Assembly (NCBI RefSeq): GCF_002926165.1
Contig: NZ_MAGP01000131.1
Coordinates: forward strand, 1-47,806
Direction of reading: 5' to 3'
Source: Micromonospora chalcea
GTDB lineage: Bacteria; Actinomycetota; Actinomycetes; Mycobacteriales; Micromonosporaceae
DNA: 47,806 nucleotides
Positions within the stretch are counted from its first letter, which is position 1; each line of letters begins with the position of its first letter. Under the pieces are notes generated by a model, which was not told the origin of the DNA, did not search any database, and worked only from the letters and a program-made list of their open reading frames with translations. The translations under genes and the position numbers were made by a program. Positions 16,603-24,625 of the stretch are shown piece after piece.

Positions 16603-18183
16603 TCAGCGGAACCTCAGGGCGGTCGGGCCCTGCACCTTGGAGCCCCGGCGCTGCTTCGCCGGCATGGCGGCGAGCTTCTCCCGCAGCTCGACGGCGTAGG
16701 CGGCGAGCGCCTCCACCAGGTCGGGCACCGAGGCGTGCGGCGGCTGCACGTCGACCCGCAGGCCGAACTCGGTGGCGGTCTCCGCCGTCTTGGGCCCGAT
16801 CACTGCAACAACCGTGCGCGCATGCGGCTTCCCGGCGATACCGACGAGGTTCCGCACCGTGGACGACGAGGTGAACAGCACGGCGTCGAACCCGCCCGAC
16901 TTGATCGCGTCGCGGATCTCGGCCGGCGGCGGGGCCGCCCGCACCGTCCGGTACGCGGTCACGTCGTCGACCTCCCAGCCCCGCTCGGTGAGCCCGGCGG
17001 CAAGCGTCTCGGTCGCGATGTCGGCGCGCGGCAGCAGCACCCGGCCGACCGGGTCGAGGACCTCGTCGTGCGGCGAGAACTCGGCCAGCAGGCCCTCGGA
17101 GGACTGCTCCCCGGAGGGGATCAGCTCCGGCTGGATGCCGAACGCGCGGACCGCCTCGGCGGTGGCGTCACCGATACAGGCGATCTTGACGCCGCCGAAG
17201 TGGCGGGCGTCGAGGCCGTGCTCGGCGAACTTCTCCCACACCGCCCGGACCGCGTTGACCGAGGTGAAGATCACCCAGGCGTAGCGGCCGTCGACCAGGC
17301 CCTTGACCGCCCGCTCCATCTGCGCCGGGGTACGCGGCGGCTCGACCGCGATGGTCGGCACCTCGCACGGGATCGCCCCGTACGCGCGCAGCCGGGCGCT
17401 CATCACGCCGGCCTGCTCCTTGGTGCGGGGCACCAGCACCTTCCAGCCGTACAGCGGGCGGTTCTCCCACCAGCTCAGCTTGTCGCGGTCGGTGACGGCC
17501 GCGCCGACGGTGAGCACCACCCGGCCGGTGAAGCCGAGCGCCGCGGCGACGAAGGAGTCGACAGTCGACGTGGTGGTGTACTGCGTCTCGCCGGTGCCGT
17601 CGCCGGTCACCCCCACCGCTGTGGTGCCGTCGACGCCGGCGGCCAGCAGGCCGTCCCGGACGGCGGCCAGGTCACCGGCGTCCACGGCGAGCGCCAGCGA
17701 ACCCCGGCCCACGGCCGTGGCGAGCGCGTCGAAGTCGAGCGCGGTGACGTCCTCGACGTCGGCGGCGGTGCGTACGCCCGGCAGCGGGACGCCCGCGTAG
17801 GTGGCGACGCCCTCGGCCTGGCCGACGCCCGGCACCACCTCGAAGTGCGCCGCGGTACGCGCGACCGCCTGCACCTCCTTGACCACCGAGTCGTGGCCGA
17901 ACGGGTCACCGGCGACCAGGTGCACGGCGTTCTGCCCGGACCGGGCCGCGGAGATCAGCACCTTCGCCACGTCCCCCGGCACACCCTCGGCGGGGCTGAA
18001 CTCGGCGTCGGGCCGGGCCTGGGCGCGTACGTGCGCCAGGAGCGACTCGGGTACGCCCCGGTCGTAGACCACCTGGTCGGCCTCGACCAGGGCGTCCAGC
18101 GCCCGGCGGGTCAGCAGGCCGGGGTCGCCGGGACCGGCCCCGACGAAAGCGATCTGGCCTACGGGCTTACGGGTGCGGGTCAT
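16603..18183 (-). CDS. hemD: uroporphyrinogen-III methyltransferase-like/synthase fusion
   Basis: A 526-aa fusion. Residues of about 8-245 resemble uroporphyrinogen-III C-methyltransferase (VGAGPGDPGLLTRRALDALVEAD, then AGDPFGHDSVVKEVQ). Residues of about 255-515 are uroporphyrinogen-III synthase (GWKVLVPRTKEQAGVMSARL, VIFTSVNAVRAVWEKF, AVLFTSSSTVRNLVG). The synthase closes hydroxymethylbilane into uroporphyrinogen III. The methyltransferase half looks degenerate: the usual GRGGEEA and THR motifs after GGDPF are absent, so methylation may be lost. It overlaps hemC by 4 bp (ATGA), indicating coupled translation. Confidence 0.92.
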   Translation of the reverse strand: MTRTRKPVGQIAFVGAGPGDPGLLTRRALDALVEADQVVYDRGVPESLLAHVRAQARPDAEFSPAEGVPGDVAKVLISAARSGQNAVHLVAGDPFGHDSVVKEVQAVARTAAHFEVVPGVGQAEGVATYAGVPLPGVRTAADVEDVTALDFDALATAVGRGSLALAVDAGDLAAVRDGLLAAGVDGTTAVGVTGDGTGETQYTTTSTVDSFVAAALGFTGRVVLTVGAAVTDRDKLSWWENRPLYGWKVLVPRTKEQAGVMSARLRAYGAIPCEVPTIAVEPPRTPAQMERAVKGLVDGRYAWVIFTSVNAVRAVWEKFAEHGLDARHFGGVKIACIGDATAEAVRAFGIQPELIPSGEQSSEGLLAEFSPHDEVLDPVGRVLLPRADIATETLAAGLTERGWEVDDVTAYRTVRAAPPPAEIRDAIKSGGFDAVLFTSSSTVRNLVGIAGKPHARTVVAVIGPKTAETATEFGLRVDVQPPHASVPDLVEALAAYAVELREKLAAMPAKQRRGSKVQGPTALRFR

Positions 18184-19166
18184 TCTGTGCTCCCAAGTTG
18201 CTGGGTCCCCGGGCCGGCCTGTGCGTCCTGGCCGAGGATCGAGTCGGCGCCGAGTTCGAGGAGTTCGGCGGCGAGTGCCTTGCCGATCTCCGCCGCGTCG
18301 GCGGGCGTTCCGGTGCGGGACAGCCGGAGGTCACGCGAACCGTCCGGGCTGATCACCGCACCGCGCAGGTAGATCTCCTGAATCACGTCGCCCTCGTCGG
18401 TGGGCTCGCCTTCGGCGAGGACGGCGTACGCGGCCACGGGTGCGCTGCATCCTGCCTCCAGGGTGGCCAGCAGCGCCCGTTCCGCGGTGATCGCGGCGCG
18501 GGACGGCGCGTGGTCGAGCAGCGCGAGCATCTCGATCACGTCCTGGTCGTCGGCCCGGCACTCGACGGCCAGCGCGCCCTGAGCGGGCGCGGGCAGCATG
18601 AGCATCGGGTCGAGCGTCTCGGTGATGACGTCGGCGCGGCCGATCCGGTTGAGCCCGGCGCGGGCCAGCACGACGGCGTCGAGGTCGGCGTCCGGGCCGA
18701 GCACCCGGCTGAGCCGGGTGTCGATGTTGCCCCGGATCGGGGTGACCTCCAACTGCATGCCCAGCGCGTGCAGCTGGGCGATCCGGCGCAGCGCGCCGGT
18801 GCCGACGCGGGCGCCGGGGGGCAGCTCGGCGAGCGTACGGCCGTCGGTGGCCACCAGCGCGTCGCGCGGGTCCTGCCGGGGCGGCACGGCCGCGACGTGC
18901 AGGCCGGGCGCCGCCGCGGTGGGCAGGTCCTTGTACGAGTGGACGGCGAAGTCGATCTCACCGGCGGTCAGCGCGTCGCGCAGCGCGGACACGAACACGC
19001 CGACGCCGAGTCGCTGCACCGGGGCGGTCGACTTGTCCCCGGCGGTCACCACCTCGACCAGCTCGACCGGGCGGCCGGTGGCCGCGGTGAGGGCTTCGGC
19101 CACGTGGCCGGACTGGGCCATCGCCAGGGCGCTGCCCCGGGTGCCGAGGCGCAGTGGGGCGGTCAT
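18180..19166 (-). CDS. hemC: hydroxymethylbilane synthase (porphobilinogen deaminase)
   Basis: A 328-aa cytoplasmic enzyme that polymerises four porphobilinogens into hydroxymethylbilane. The dipyrromethane cofactor cysteine is C240 in LEAGCSAPVAAYA. The catalytic aspartate is D80 in HSYKDLPT (usually HSLKD). The arginine-rich loop LRLGTRGSALAMAQ is at the N-terminus. Length is normal. It overlaps hemA upstream and hemD downstream by 4 bp each. Confidence 0.97.
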   Translation of the reverse strand: MTAPLRLGTRGSALAMAQSGHVAEALTAATGRPVELVEVVTAGDKSTAPVQRLGVGVFVSALRDALTAGEIDFAVHSYKDLPTAAAPGLHVAAVPPRQDPRDALVATDGRTLAELPPGARVGTGALRRIAQLHALGMQLEVTPIRGNIDTRLSRVLGPDADLDAVVLARAGLNRIGRADVITETLDPMLMLPAPAQGALAVECRADDQDVIEMLALLDHAPSRAAITAERALLATLEAGCSAPVAAYAVLAEGEPTDEGDVIQEIYLRGAVISPDGSRDLRLSRTGTPADAAEIGKALAAELLELGADSILGQDAQAGPGTQQLGSTE

Positions 19167-20536
19167 CGCGCACCTCCGGTGGGCGGGATGTCGGCGGCGT
19201 CGAACGACGGCCGCCCGTCGAGATCGGTGGCGACCACGTCGGGAACGGTGTCGACCGGGGACGTCTGCGGAACGTCCAGGTCGAACAGCTCGCGCAGCAG
19301 CGCCGCGTACTGGTCGCCGCCGGGCTCGGCGGCGAGCTGGCGGACCCGTACGGTCGGCTGGTGCAGCAGCCGCTGGACGACCCGGTGCACGGTCCGGGCC
19401 ACCTCGGCGCGCTGGTCGTCGCTGAGGTCGGGGCGGCGCTGGCCGACCCGGCGCAGCTCGGTGGCGACCACGTCGTCGGCCCGGCCGCGCAGGGCGGCCA
19501 CCGTCGGCGCCACGTCGGCGCCGCGCAGCCAGCTCAGGAACGACTCGACCTCACCGGCGACGATCCGGGCCACCTCGGCGGCGTCGGCGGCGGCCGGCCC
19601 GTCGGCGAGCACGGCGGCCATCCGGTCGATGTCGACGACCTCGACGCCGGGCAGCTCGGCGACGCCGGGCTCGACGTCGCGCGGTACGGCCAGGTCGAGC
19701 AGGACCAGCGGGCCGCGGTCGGCGTCCCGGCGGGCCAGTGCCCGGGTCACCACGTCGCGGGTGAGCACCGGCTCGGTGGCGGCGGTGGCGGCGACCACGA
19801 CGTCGACGTCGGCGAGCGCGGTGATCAGCTCGGCCATCGGCACGGCGGACGCGCCGTACGACTCGGCGAGCCGGACGGCACGGGCGGCGCCCCGGTTGGT
19901 CACGGTGAGCGGGCCGGCGCCCAGCCGGGACAGCGTGGCCACGCCCAGCGAGCCCATCGCGCCCGCGCCGACGATCATCGCGGGCCGCCCGGCCAGCTCG
20001 CCGTCGAGCATCTCGGCGGCGAGGTCGAGCGCGGCGGTGACGACGCCTTGCCCGGCCCGGTCGATGTTGGTCTCGGCGTGCGCGCGCTTGCCGACCCGCA
20101 GCGCCTGCTGCATCAGCTCGTGCAGCAGGCGGCCGGCCGAGTCGGCGCCACCGGCGGAGTGGTAGGCGTCGCGGAGCTGGCCGAGGATCTGCGCCTCGCC
20201 GACCACCATCGAGTCGAGCCCGGCGGCCACCCGGAAGACGTGGTCCACGGCGGCGGCGTCGTAGTGCACGTAGAGGTGCGGGGCGAGCGCCGCCGGCTGG
20301 CAGCCGGCCTGATCGGCCAGGACCGCGCAGATGTCGCCGAGTCCGCCGTGGAACCCGGAGACGGCGGCGTAGACCTCCACCCGGTTGCAGGTGGAGACCA
20401 GGACGGCCTCGGCGACGTACGGCTGGGCGATCAGGCGGTCCAGCGTCCGGGTGAGGTCGGCGGGCGGGACGGCGAGCTGTTCCAGGGTGGCGACCGGGGC
20501 GGTGCGGTAGGACGCGCCGACGACGAGCAGTTTCAC
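19163..20536 (-). CDS. hemA: glutamyl-tRNA reductase
   Basis: A 457-aa NADPH enzyme that reduces glutamyl-tRNA to glutamate-1-semialdehyde, the first committed step of the C5 heme pathway. The catalytic cysteine is C50 in VSTCNRVEVYA. The NADPH domain has MIVGAGAMGSLGVATLSRLG, and the C-terminal dimerisation helices are intact. The N-terminal MKLLVVGASYRTAPV is typical. It overlaps rex by 4 bp, so its expression is tied to the redox repressor. Confidence 0.97.
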   Translation of the reverse strand: MKLLVVGASYRTAPVATLEQLAVPPADLTRTLDRLIAQPYVAEAVLVSTCNRVEVYAAVSGFHGGLGDICAVLADQAGCQPAALAPHLYVHYDAAAVDHVFRVAAGLDSMVVGEAQILGQLRDAYHSAGGADSAGRLLHELMQQALRVGKRAHAETNIDRAGQGVVTAALDLAAEMLDGELAGRPAMIVGAGAMGSLGVATLSRLGAGPLTVTNRGAARAVRLAESYGASAVPMAELITALADVDVVVAATAATEPVLTRDVVTRALARRDADRGPLVLLDLAVPRDVEPGVAELPGVEVVDIDRMAAVLADGPAAADAAEVARIVAGEVESFLSWLRGADVAPTVAALRGRADDVVATELRRVGQRRPDLSDDQRAEVARTVHRVVQRLLHQPTVRVRQLAAEPGGDQYAALLRELFDLDVPQTSPVDTVPDVVATDLDGRPSFDAADIPPTGGAR

Positions 20537-21303
20537 GTGCCGATCGCCTCCTGGGTGTCGGTGGCCGCGAGCCCGCCGGGCAGGGCGGTGATGGCGGTCC
20601 CGCCGGTGGCGGGGAGCGCGGTCAGCGACGCCTTGCGGTGCTCGTGGAAGGACAGGATCTGCAGCTCGATGGCGAGGTCGACCTTGCGCACGTCGACCCC
20701 GTCCGGGACCGAGAGTACGCAGGGCGCGAAGTTGAGGATGCTCGTCACGCCGACGGCGACCAGCTGATCGGCGACCGCCTGGGCGGCCGGGGCGGGCGTG
20801 GCGATGACGCCGATCGAGATCGATTCCTCGGCGACCACCTGGGGCAGGTCGTCGATGTGCTGGACGACGAGTCCGTTGATCCGCTCGCCGACCCGGGACC
20901 GGTCGGCGTCGAGGAGCGCGGCGATACGGAAGCCGCGGTTGGCGAAGCCGTCGTAGCCGGCCAGCGCGTGACCGAGGTTACCGACGCCGACGAGCGCGAC
21001 GGCCCGGCACTGGGTGAGGCCGAGCACCGAGGAGATCTGGTCGACCAGGAGCGCCACGTCGTAGCCGACGCCCCGGGTGCCGTACGAGCCGAGGTGGGAC
21101 AGGTCCTTGCGGAGCTTCGCGGAGTTGACGCCTGCCGCGTTGGCGAGCCCTTCGCTGGACACCGTCTCGTGCCCGGAGTCGGCGAGCGTGTGCAGCGCAC
21201 GCAGGTATTCCGGGAGCCGGGACACGGTCGCCTCGGGCAGGTCCGGAAGCGCCGGTACGGCACCGGTGCGGCCGGGCGCGCCTGGTTGACGGTGCTGACT
21301 CAT
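20533..21303 (-). CDS. rex: redox-sensing repressor Rex
   Basis: A 256-aa NADH/NAD-ratio-sensing repressor. Residues of about 25-95 form the winged-helix DNA-binding domain (LPEYLRALHTLADSGHETVS, AAGVNSAKLRKDLSHLGSYG). The Rossmann domain has VALVGVGNLGHALAGY. High NADH releases Rex from its operators. ATG 21303 is chosen: it follows a GGAG sequence and gives the usual length, whereas the open frame to 21486 would run through the operator. It is first in the rex-hemACDB operon, an arrangement known from Streptomyces. Confidence 0.95.
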   Translation of the reverse strand: MSQHRQPGAPGRTGAVPALPDLPEATVSRLPEYLRALHTLADSGHETVSSEGLANAAGVNSAKLRKDLSHLGSYGTRGVGYDVALLVDQISSVLGLTQCRAVALVGVGNLGHALAGYDGFANRGFRIAALLDADRSRVGERINGLVVQHIDDLPQVVAEESISIGVIATPAPAAQAVADQLVAVGVTSILNFAPCVLSVPDGVDVRKVDLAIELQILSFHEHRKASLTALPATGGTAITALPGGLAATDTQEAIGT

Positions 21304-21422
21304 GAGACTCCGTGCGGTGCGATCCTCGACCAGCGACGGGGGCCGGTCGTTTCGGGACTCCCGCTGGCGACCGAGATTGCCGGCTGTGCTAGCAGGGCGC
21401 GTCGGAACTACAGAGTAGGCGC

Positions 21423-21440
21423 TTGTGAAGAGGTGCACAA
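21423..21440. promoter_or_regulatory. Rex operator
   Basis: TTGTGAAGAGGTGCACAA matches the 18-bp Rex operator pattern TTGTGAANNNNTTCACAA with a single change (T to G at the start of the right arm). It lies 120 bp upstream of the rex start codon, so Rex probably controls its own operon and heme synthesis. Confidence 0.8.
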
Positions 21441-21444
21441 ATCG

Positions 21445-21499
21445 CGATCTTGAAAGCTCGCGACGCGCCTTCACCTGCCCCTCCATTCCCGCAAGATCG
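21445..21499. repeat. GATCTTG-type inverted repeat
   Basis: CGATCTTG (21445-21452) and CAAGATCG (21492-21499) are inverted 8-mers 39 bp apart. The ends match those of the palindromes at 38.2 and 47.2-47.7 kb, but the interior is not strongly paired. Confidence 0.45.
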
Positions 21500-21681
21500 A
21501 TCGACCGCCTCCCTTGGCGGCGCGTGGCGATTATTGCTCAATCCCGACTTCCCTGACCAATCGCGCGCGGCTCGTAGCGCTCCGTCACCGGCGTGGCGAG
21601 GCGAGTCTCACGTTTTGCAGTAGGGAGAACCCCACCCCCAAGAGGCCAGCGTGCGGGATGGGTCGGCGGGGCACGCGCCCA

Positions 21682-21687
21682 TAGCCT
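21682..21687 (+). promoter_or_regulatory. -10 box, leaderless promoter of the histidine kinase
   Basis: TAGCCT ends exactly 6 nt before ATG 21694, so transcription should begin at the start codon. No convincing -35 is visible. Confidence 0.5.
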
Positions 21688-21693
21688 CGAACC

Positions 21694-22998
21694 ATGACCG
21701 CCGCACCACTGGCCACCGCGCCCACTCCGCTGTCCCCCGTCCACGGGCTGCTGCGCCGCCTCGCCCGCGACACCACCTACGTACTCGTGGGCTTCCCGCT
21801 GGCGATCGTCGGCTTCGTCCTCGCGGTGGTGGGGATCTCACTGAGCGCCGGACTGCTGGTGACCACGCTCGGCCTGCCGATCCTCGCCGGCTTCCTGTAC
21901 GCGGCCCGCGGGCTGGCCGACATCGAGCGGCTCCGGCTCGCCGCGGTGCTGGACCGGCCCCGGGTACGCCCGGTCTACCGCCGGCCGGAGCCGGGCGCCG
22001 GGTTCTGGCGGCGGGTGTTCACCCCGATCCGGGACGCGCAGTCGTGGCTCGACCTGCTGCACGCGTTCGTCCGGCTGCTGGTGGCCCTGCCCACGTTCGT
22101 GCTGCTGGTGGTCTGGTGGGTGCTGGCCCTGGGCGGCACGCTCTACGTCGTCTACGACTGGGCCATCCCGCGCGGCGTCGACAACCAGGACCTGAGCCAG
22201 CTCCTCGGGATGGGTGACGGCGCCGGCGCCCGGATCGCCCTGAACACCGCGATCGGGCTGTTCGCCCTGTTCACGCTCCCGCTGGTGGCGCGCGGCTGCG
22301 CCCGGCTCCAGGCCGGGCTGGCGTACTCGCTGCTCACCGGCGTGGCCGAGATGCGACAGCGGATCATCACGCTGGAGGAGCAGAAGCGCGCCGCCGCCTC
22401 GGCCGAGGCGGTCGCGCTGCGCCGGCTGGAGCGCGACATCCACGACGGCCCGCAGCAGCGGCTGGTCCGGCTCGCCATGGACCTCGGCCGGGCCCGCCAC
22501 CAGCTCGCCGACAACCCGGACGCGGCCCGGCAGACGCTCGACGAGGCAGTCGCCCAGACCCGGGAGACGCTGGACGAGCTGCGCGCGCTGTCCCGGGGCA
22601 TCGCGCCACCGATCCTGGTCGACCGGGGCCTGCCCAGCGCGCTCGCCGCGCTGGCCGCCCGGGCGCTGGTGCCGACCGAACTGGTGGTGGACGACGACCT
22701 GGGCACCGCCGCCGGCCGGCTCGACCCGGGGCTGGAGAGCACCGCGTACTTCGTGGTGGCCGAGGCGCTGACGAACGTGTCGAAGCACAGCCGGGCGAAC
22801 GCCTGCCGGGTGGAGGTCACCCGGAAGGTGGGCCGGCTGGAGATCACCGTCACCGACGACGGCGTCGGCGGCGCGCACCTGGCCAAGGGCCACGGGCTCA
22901 ACGGCATCGCCGACCGGGTCCGGGCAGCCGGCGGCACGCTGGAGGTGACCAGCCCGGCCGGCGGCCCGACCCGGGTCCACGCCGAACTACCGAGGTGA
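21694..22998 (+). CDS. DesK-type sensor histidine kinase
   Basis: A 434-aa membrane kinase. Residues of about 25-225 hold four hydrophobic spans of the 'putative sensor' type (YVLVGFPLAIVGFVLAVVGI; FVLLVVWWVLALGG; ALNTAIGLFALFTLPLVA). The HisKA_3 dimerisation helix has the phosphorylated histidine in ERDIHDGPQQRLVRLAMDL. The ATPase has FVVAEALTNVSKHSRAN (N box), VTDDGVGGA and GLNGIADRVRAAGG. The adjacent response regulator begins 39 bp downstream, so they form one two-component system. The signal is unknown, probably membrane or envelope stress. Confidence 0.94.
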   Translation: MTAAPLATAPTPLSPVHGLLRRLARDTTYVLVGFPLAIVGFVLAVVGISLSAGLLVTTLGLPILAGFLYAARGLADIERLRLAAVLDRPRVRPVYRRPEPGAGFWRRVFTPIRDAQSWLDLLHAFVRLLVALPTFVLLVVWWVLALGGTLYVVYDWAIPRGVDNQDLSQLLGMGDGAGARIALNTAIGLFALFTLPLVARGCARLQAGLAYSLLTGVAEMRQRIITLEEQKRAAASAEAVALRRLERDIHDGPQQRLVRLAMDLGRARHQLADNPDAARQTLDEAVAQTRETLDELRALSRGIAPPILVDRGLPSALAALAARALVPTELVVDDDLGTAAGRLDPGLESTAYFVVAEALTNVSKHSRANACRVEVTRKVGRLEITVTDDGVGGAHLAKGHGLNGIADRVRAAGGTLEVTSPAGGPTRVHAELPR

Positions 22999-23037
22999 CC
23001 CGGACCACCGGGTCGGGGCGTGATAGACACCGGACCC

Positions 23038-23694
23038 ATGCGGGTGGTGATCGCGGACGACGCCGTACTGCTCCGGGAGGGGCTGATCCGGCTGCTGACC
23101 GAGTACGGGCACGAGGTGGTGGCTGCCGTCGGTGACGGTGACGCGCTGGTCGAGGCGGTGGTGGCGCACCGGCCCGACGTCTCGGTGGTGGACGTGCGGA
23201 TGCCGCCCTCACACACCGACGAGGGACTGCGCGCCGCGGTGGAGGCCCGCCGCCGGGTGCCGGGTACGCCGATCCTGGTGCTGTCCCAGTACGTCGAGGT
23301 GTCGTACGCCGACGACCTGCTGGACACCGCGGGCGGGGCCGGCGGCGGCATCGGCTACCTGCTCAAGGACCGGGTCGCCGCGATCGACGAGTTCCTCGAC
23401 GGCCTGGCCCGGGTGGCCGCCGGCGGCACCGTGCTCGACCCGGAGGTGATCAGCCAGTTGCTGGTCCGGCGGCGGCGCGACGACCCGCTGGCGTCGCTGA
23501 CCCCGCGCGAGCGCGAGGTGCTGGCGCTGATGGCCGAGGGCCGCTCGAACACCGCCATCGCCCGGGCGCTGGTGGTCAGCGACGGCGCGGTCGAGAAGCA
23601 CGTCCGCAACATCTTCACCAAGCTCGACCTGCCGCCGGACGCGACCACGCACCACCGCCGTGTCCTGGCCGTCCTGGCCCACCTGCGCGCCTGA
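23038..23694 (+). CDS. LuxR/NarL-family response regulator
   Basis: A 218-aa partner of the upstream kinase. The receiver domain (residues 1-120) has the acidic pair in VVIADDAVLL, the phosphorylatable Asp in VSVVDVRMPP and the lysine in YLLKDRV. The C-terminal LuxR helix-turn-helix has SLTPREREVLALMAEGRSN and VEKHVRNIFTKLDL. ATG 23038 is chosen because the receiver begins directly there (MRVVIADD). GTG 23020 is an in-frame alternative. Confidence 0.94.
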   Translation: MRVVIADDAVLLREGLIRLLTEYGHEVVAAVGDGDALVEAVVAHRPDVSVVDVRMPPSHTDEGLRAAVEARRRVPGTPILVLSQYVEVSYADDLLDTAGGAGGGIGYLLKDRVAAIDEFLDGLARVAAGGTVLDPEVISQLLVRRRRDDPLASLTPREREVLALMAEGRSNTAIARALVVSDGAVEKHVRNIFTKLDLPPDATTHHRRVLAVLAHLRA

Positions 23695-23704
23695 CCGGGC
23701 CGGG

Positions 23705-24355
23705 TCAGGCGAGCGTGCGGGCCAGCGTCACCGCCTCGGTGAGCGTGTCGGCGGCCGGGTGGCCGCTGCCGCGCAGCCGGTCCGGGTCGGACAGGCCACC
23801 GGTGTAGAGGACGCAGCGGGCGCCGACCGAGGCGGCCGCGTCGGCGTCGTCGAGCGAGTCGCCGATCAGCACCACCTCGTGCCCGCCCAGCCCCAGCTCG
23901 GCCAGGTGCTTCTCCAGCCACTCGGCCTTGTGCCCGCCGCCGACTGTCGCACGCAGCCCGTCCACCCGGCGGAAGTGCGGCGTCAGCCCGTACGTGTGCA
24001 CCGTCGGCACCAGCTCGTCGTGGAACCACATGGACAGCAGCGACTGGCTGCCTTCCCAGGACTCGATCGCGGTGGTGGCGTCGGCGGCCAGGGCGCAGGT
24101 GGTCAGCCCGGCCCGGTAGGCGTCGTGGAAGACCCGGTCCAGCGTGCCCAGCACCTCGGCGTCCACGGCCCGGCCGAGCATCTCGGCGTAGTAGTCGGCG
24201 ATCGGCCGCCGGAACCGGACCCGGTGCTCTGCCGCGGTGACCGCCGGCCCGCCGGCGCTGGCGAAGGCCACGTTCGTGGCCTGGACCACCAGGTCGAGGT
24301 CGTCGAGGAGCGTTCCGTTCCAGTCCCACACGAGGTGGCGTCGCATACCCGTCAC
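23705..24355 (-). CDS. HAD-superfamily phosphatase (phosphoglycolate phosphatase-like)
   Basis: A 216-aa cytoplasmic hydrolase. Motif I is WDWNGTLLDD, motif III includes the lysine of GGGHKAEWLEKHL, and motif IV is VVLIGDSLDDADAA. A helical cap lies between (residues of about 20-85). The group includes phosphoglycolate and pyrophosphate phosphatases; the substrate is not known. GTG 24355 is preferred over ATG 24346 because TAGAGT lies exactly 6 nt upstream, predicting a leaderless mRNA. It converges with the response regulator gene. Confidence 0.88.
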   Translation of the reverse strand: MTGMRRHLVWDWNGTLLDDLDLVVQATNVAFASAGGPAVTAAEHRVRFRRPIADYYAEMLGRAVDAEVLGTLDRVFHDAYRAGLTTCALAADATTAIESWEGSQSLLSMWFHDELVPTVHTYGLTPHFRRVDGLRATVGGGHKAEWLEKHLAELGLGGHEVVLIGDSLDDADAAASVGARCVLYTGGLSDPDRLRGSGHPAADTLTEAVTLARTLA

Positions 24356-24361
24356 CCGAGC

Positions 24362-24367
24362 ACTCTA
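24362..24367 (-). promoter_or_regulatory. -10 box, leaderless promoter of the HAD gene
   Basis: TAGAGT on the minus strand is followed by a 6-nt gap and GTG 24355. It lies 4-9 bp from the stop of the glutaredoxin gene. Confidence 0.5.
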
Positions 24368-24370
24368 AGG

Positions 24371-24625
24371 CTAGAGCTGCGGCGTGGTCAGGTCGCGCAG
24401 CAGCCGGTCCTCCTCGACCCGCCAGTAGCCGTGCTCCTTGCCGTCGAGCAGCACCACCGGCAGCCGGTCGCCGTAGTCGCGCTCCATCTCCAGGTCGCCG
24501 GTGACGTCCCGCTCCACCCACCGGTCGCCGGTGACCGCGACCACCCGGTCGAGCGCGGCCTTCGCGTCGTCGCACAGGTGGCAGCCGGGCCGGGTGATCA
24601 GGATGAGCCTCGGGTCACTGGACAT
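24371..24625 (-). CDS. glutaredoxin-family thiol protein
   Basis: An 84-aa thioredoxin-fold protein. The redox motif is CHLC (C15-C18) within LILITRPGCHLCDDAK, with the cis-proline in LPVVLLDGKE. In a mycothiol-using actinomycete it may act as a mycoredoxin-like or general dithiol protein. It overlaps the end of the acyl-CoA ligase gene by 11 bp, with GGAGG 6 nt before its ATG inside that gene, so it is translationally coupled. The mycobacterial counterpart (Rv0508) also sits just upstream of hemA. Confidence 0.9.
   Translation of the reverse strand: MSSDPRLILITRPGCHLCDDAKAALDRVVAVTGDRWVERDVTGDLEMERDYGDRLPVVLLDGKEHGYWRVEEDRLLRDLTTPQL

Larger units (their letters stand above)
21304..21693. 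other. divergent intergenic region, rex operon and histidine kinase
   Basis: A 390-bp stretch without a gene. It holds the Rex-operator-like site, a GATCTTG/CAAGATC inverted repeat and the kinase -10 box next to its ATG. Confidence 0.6.
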
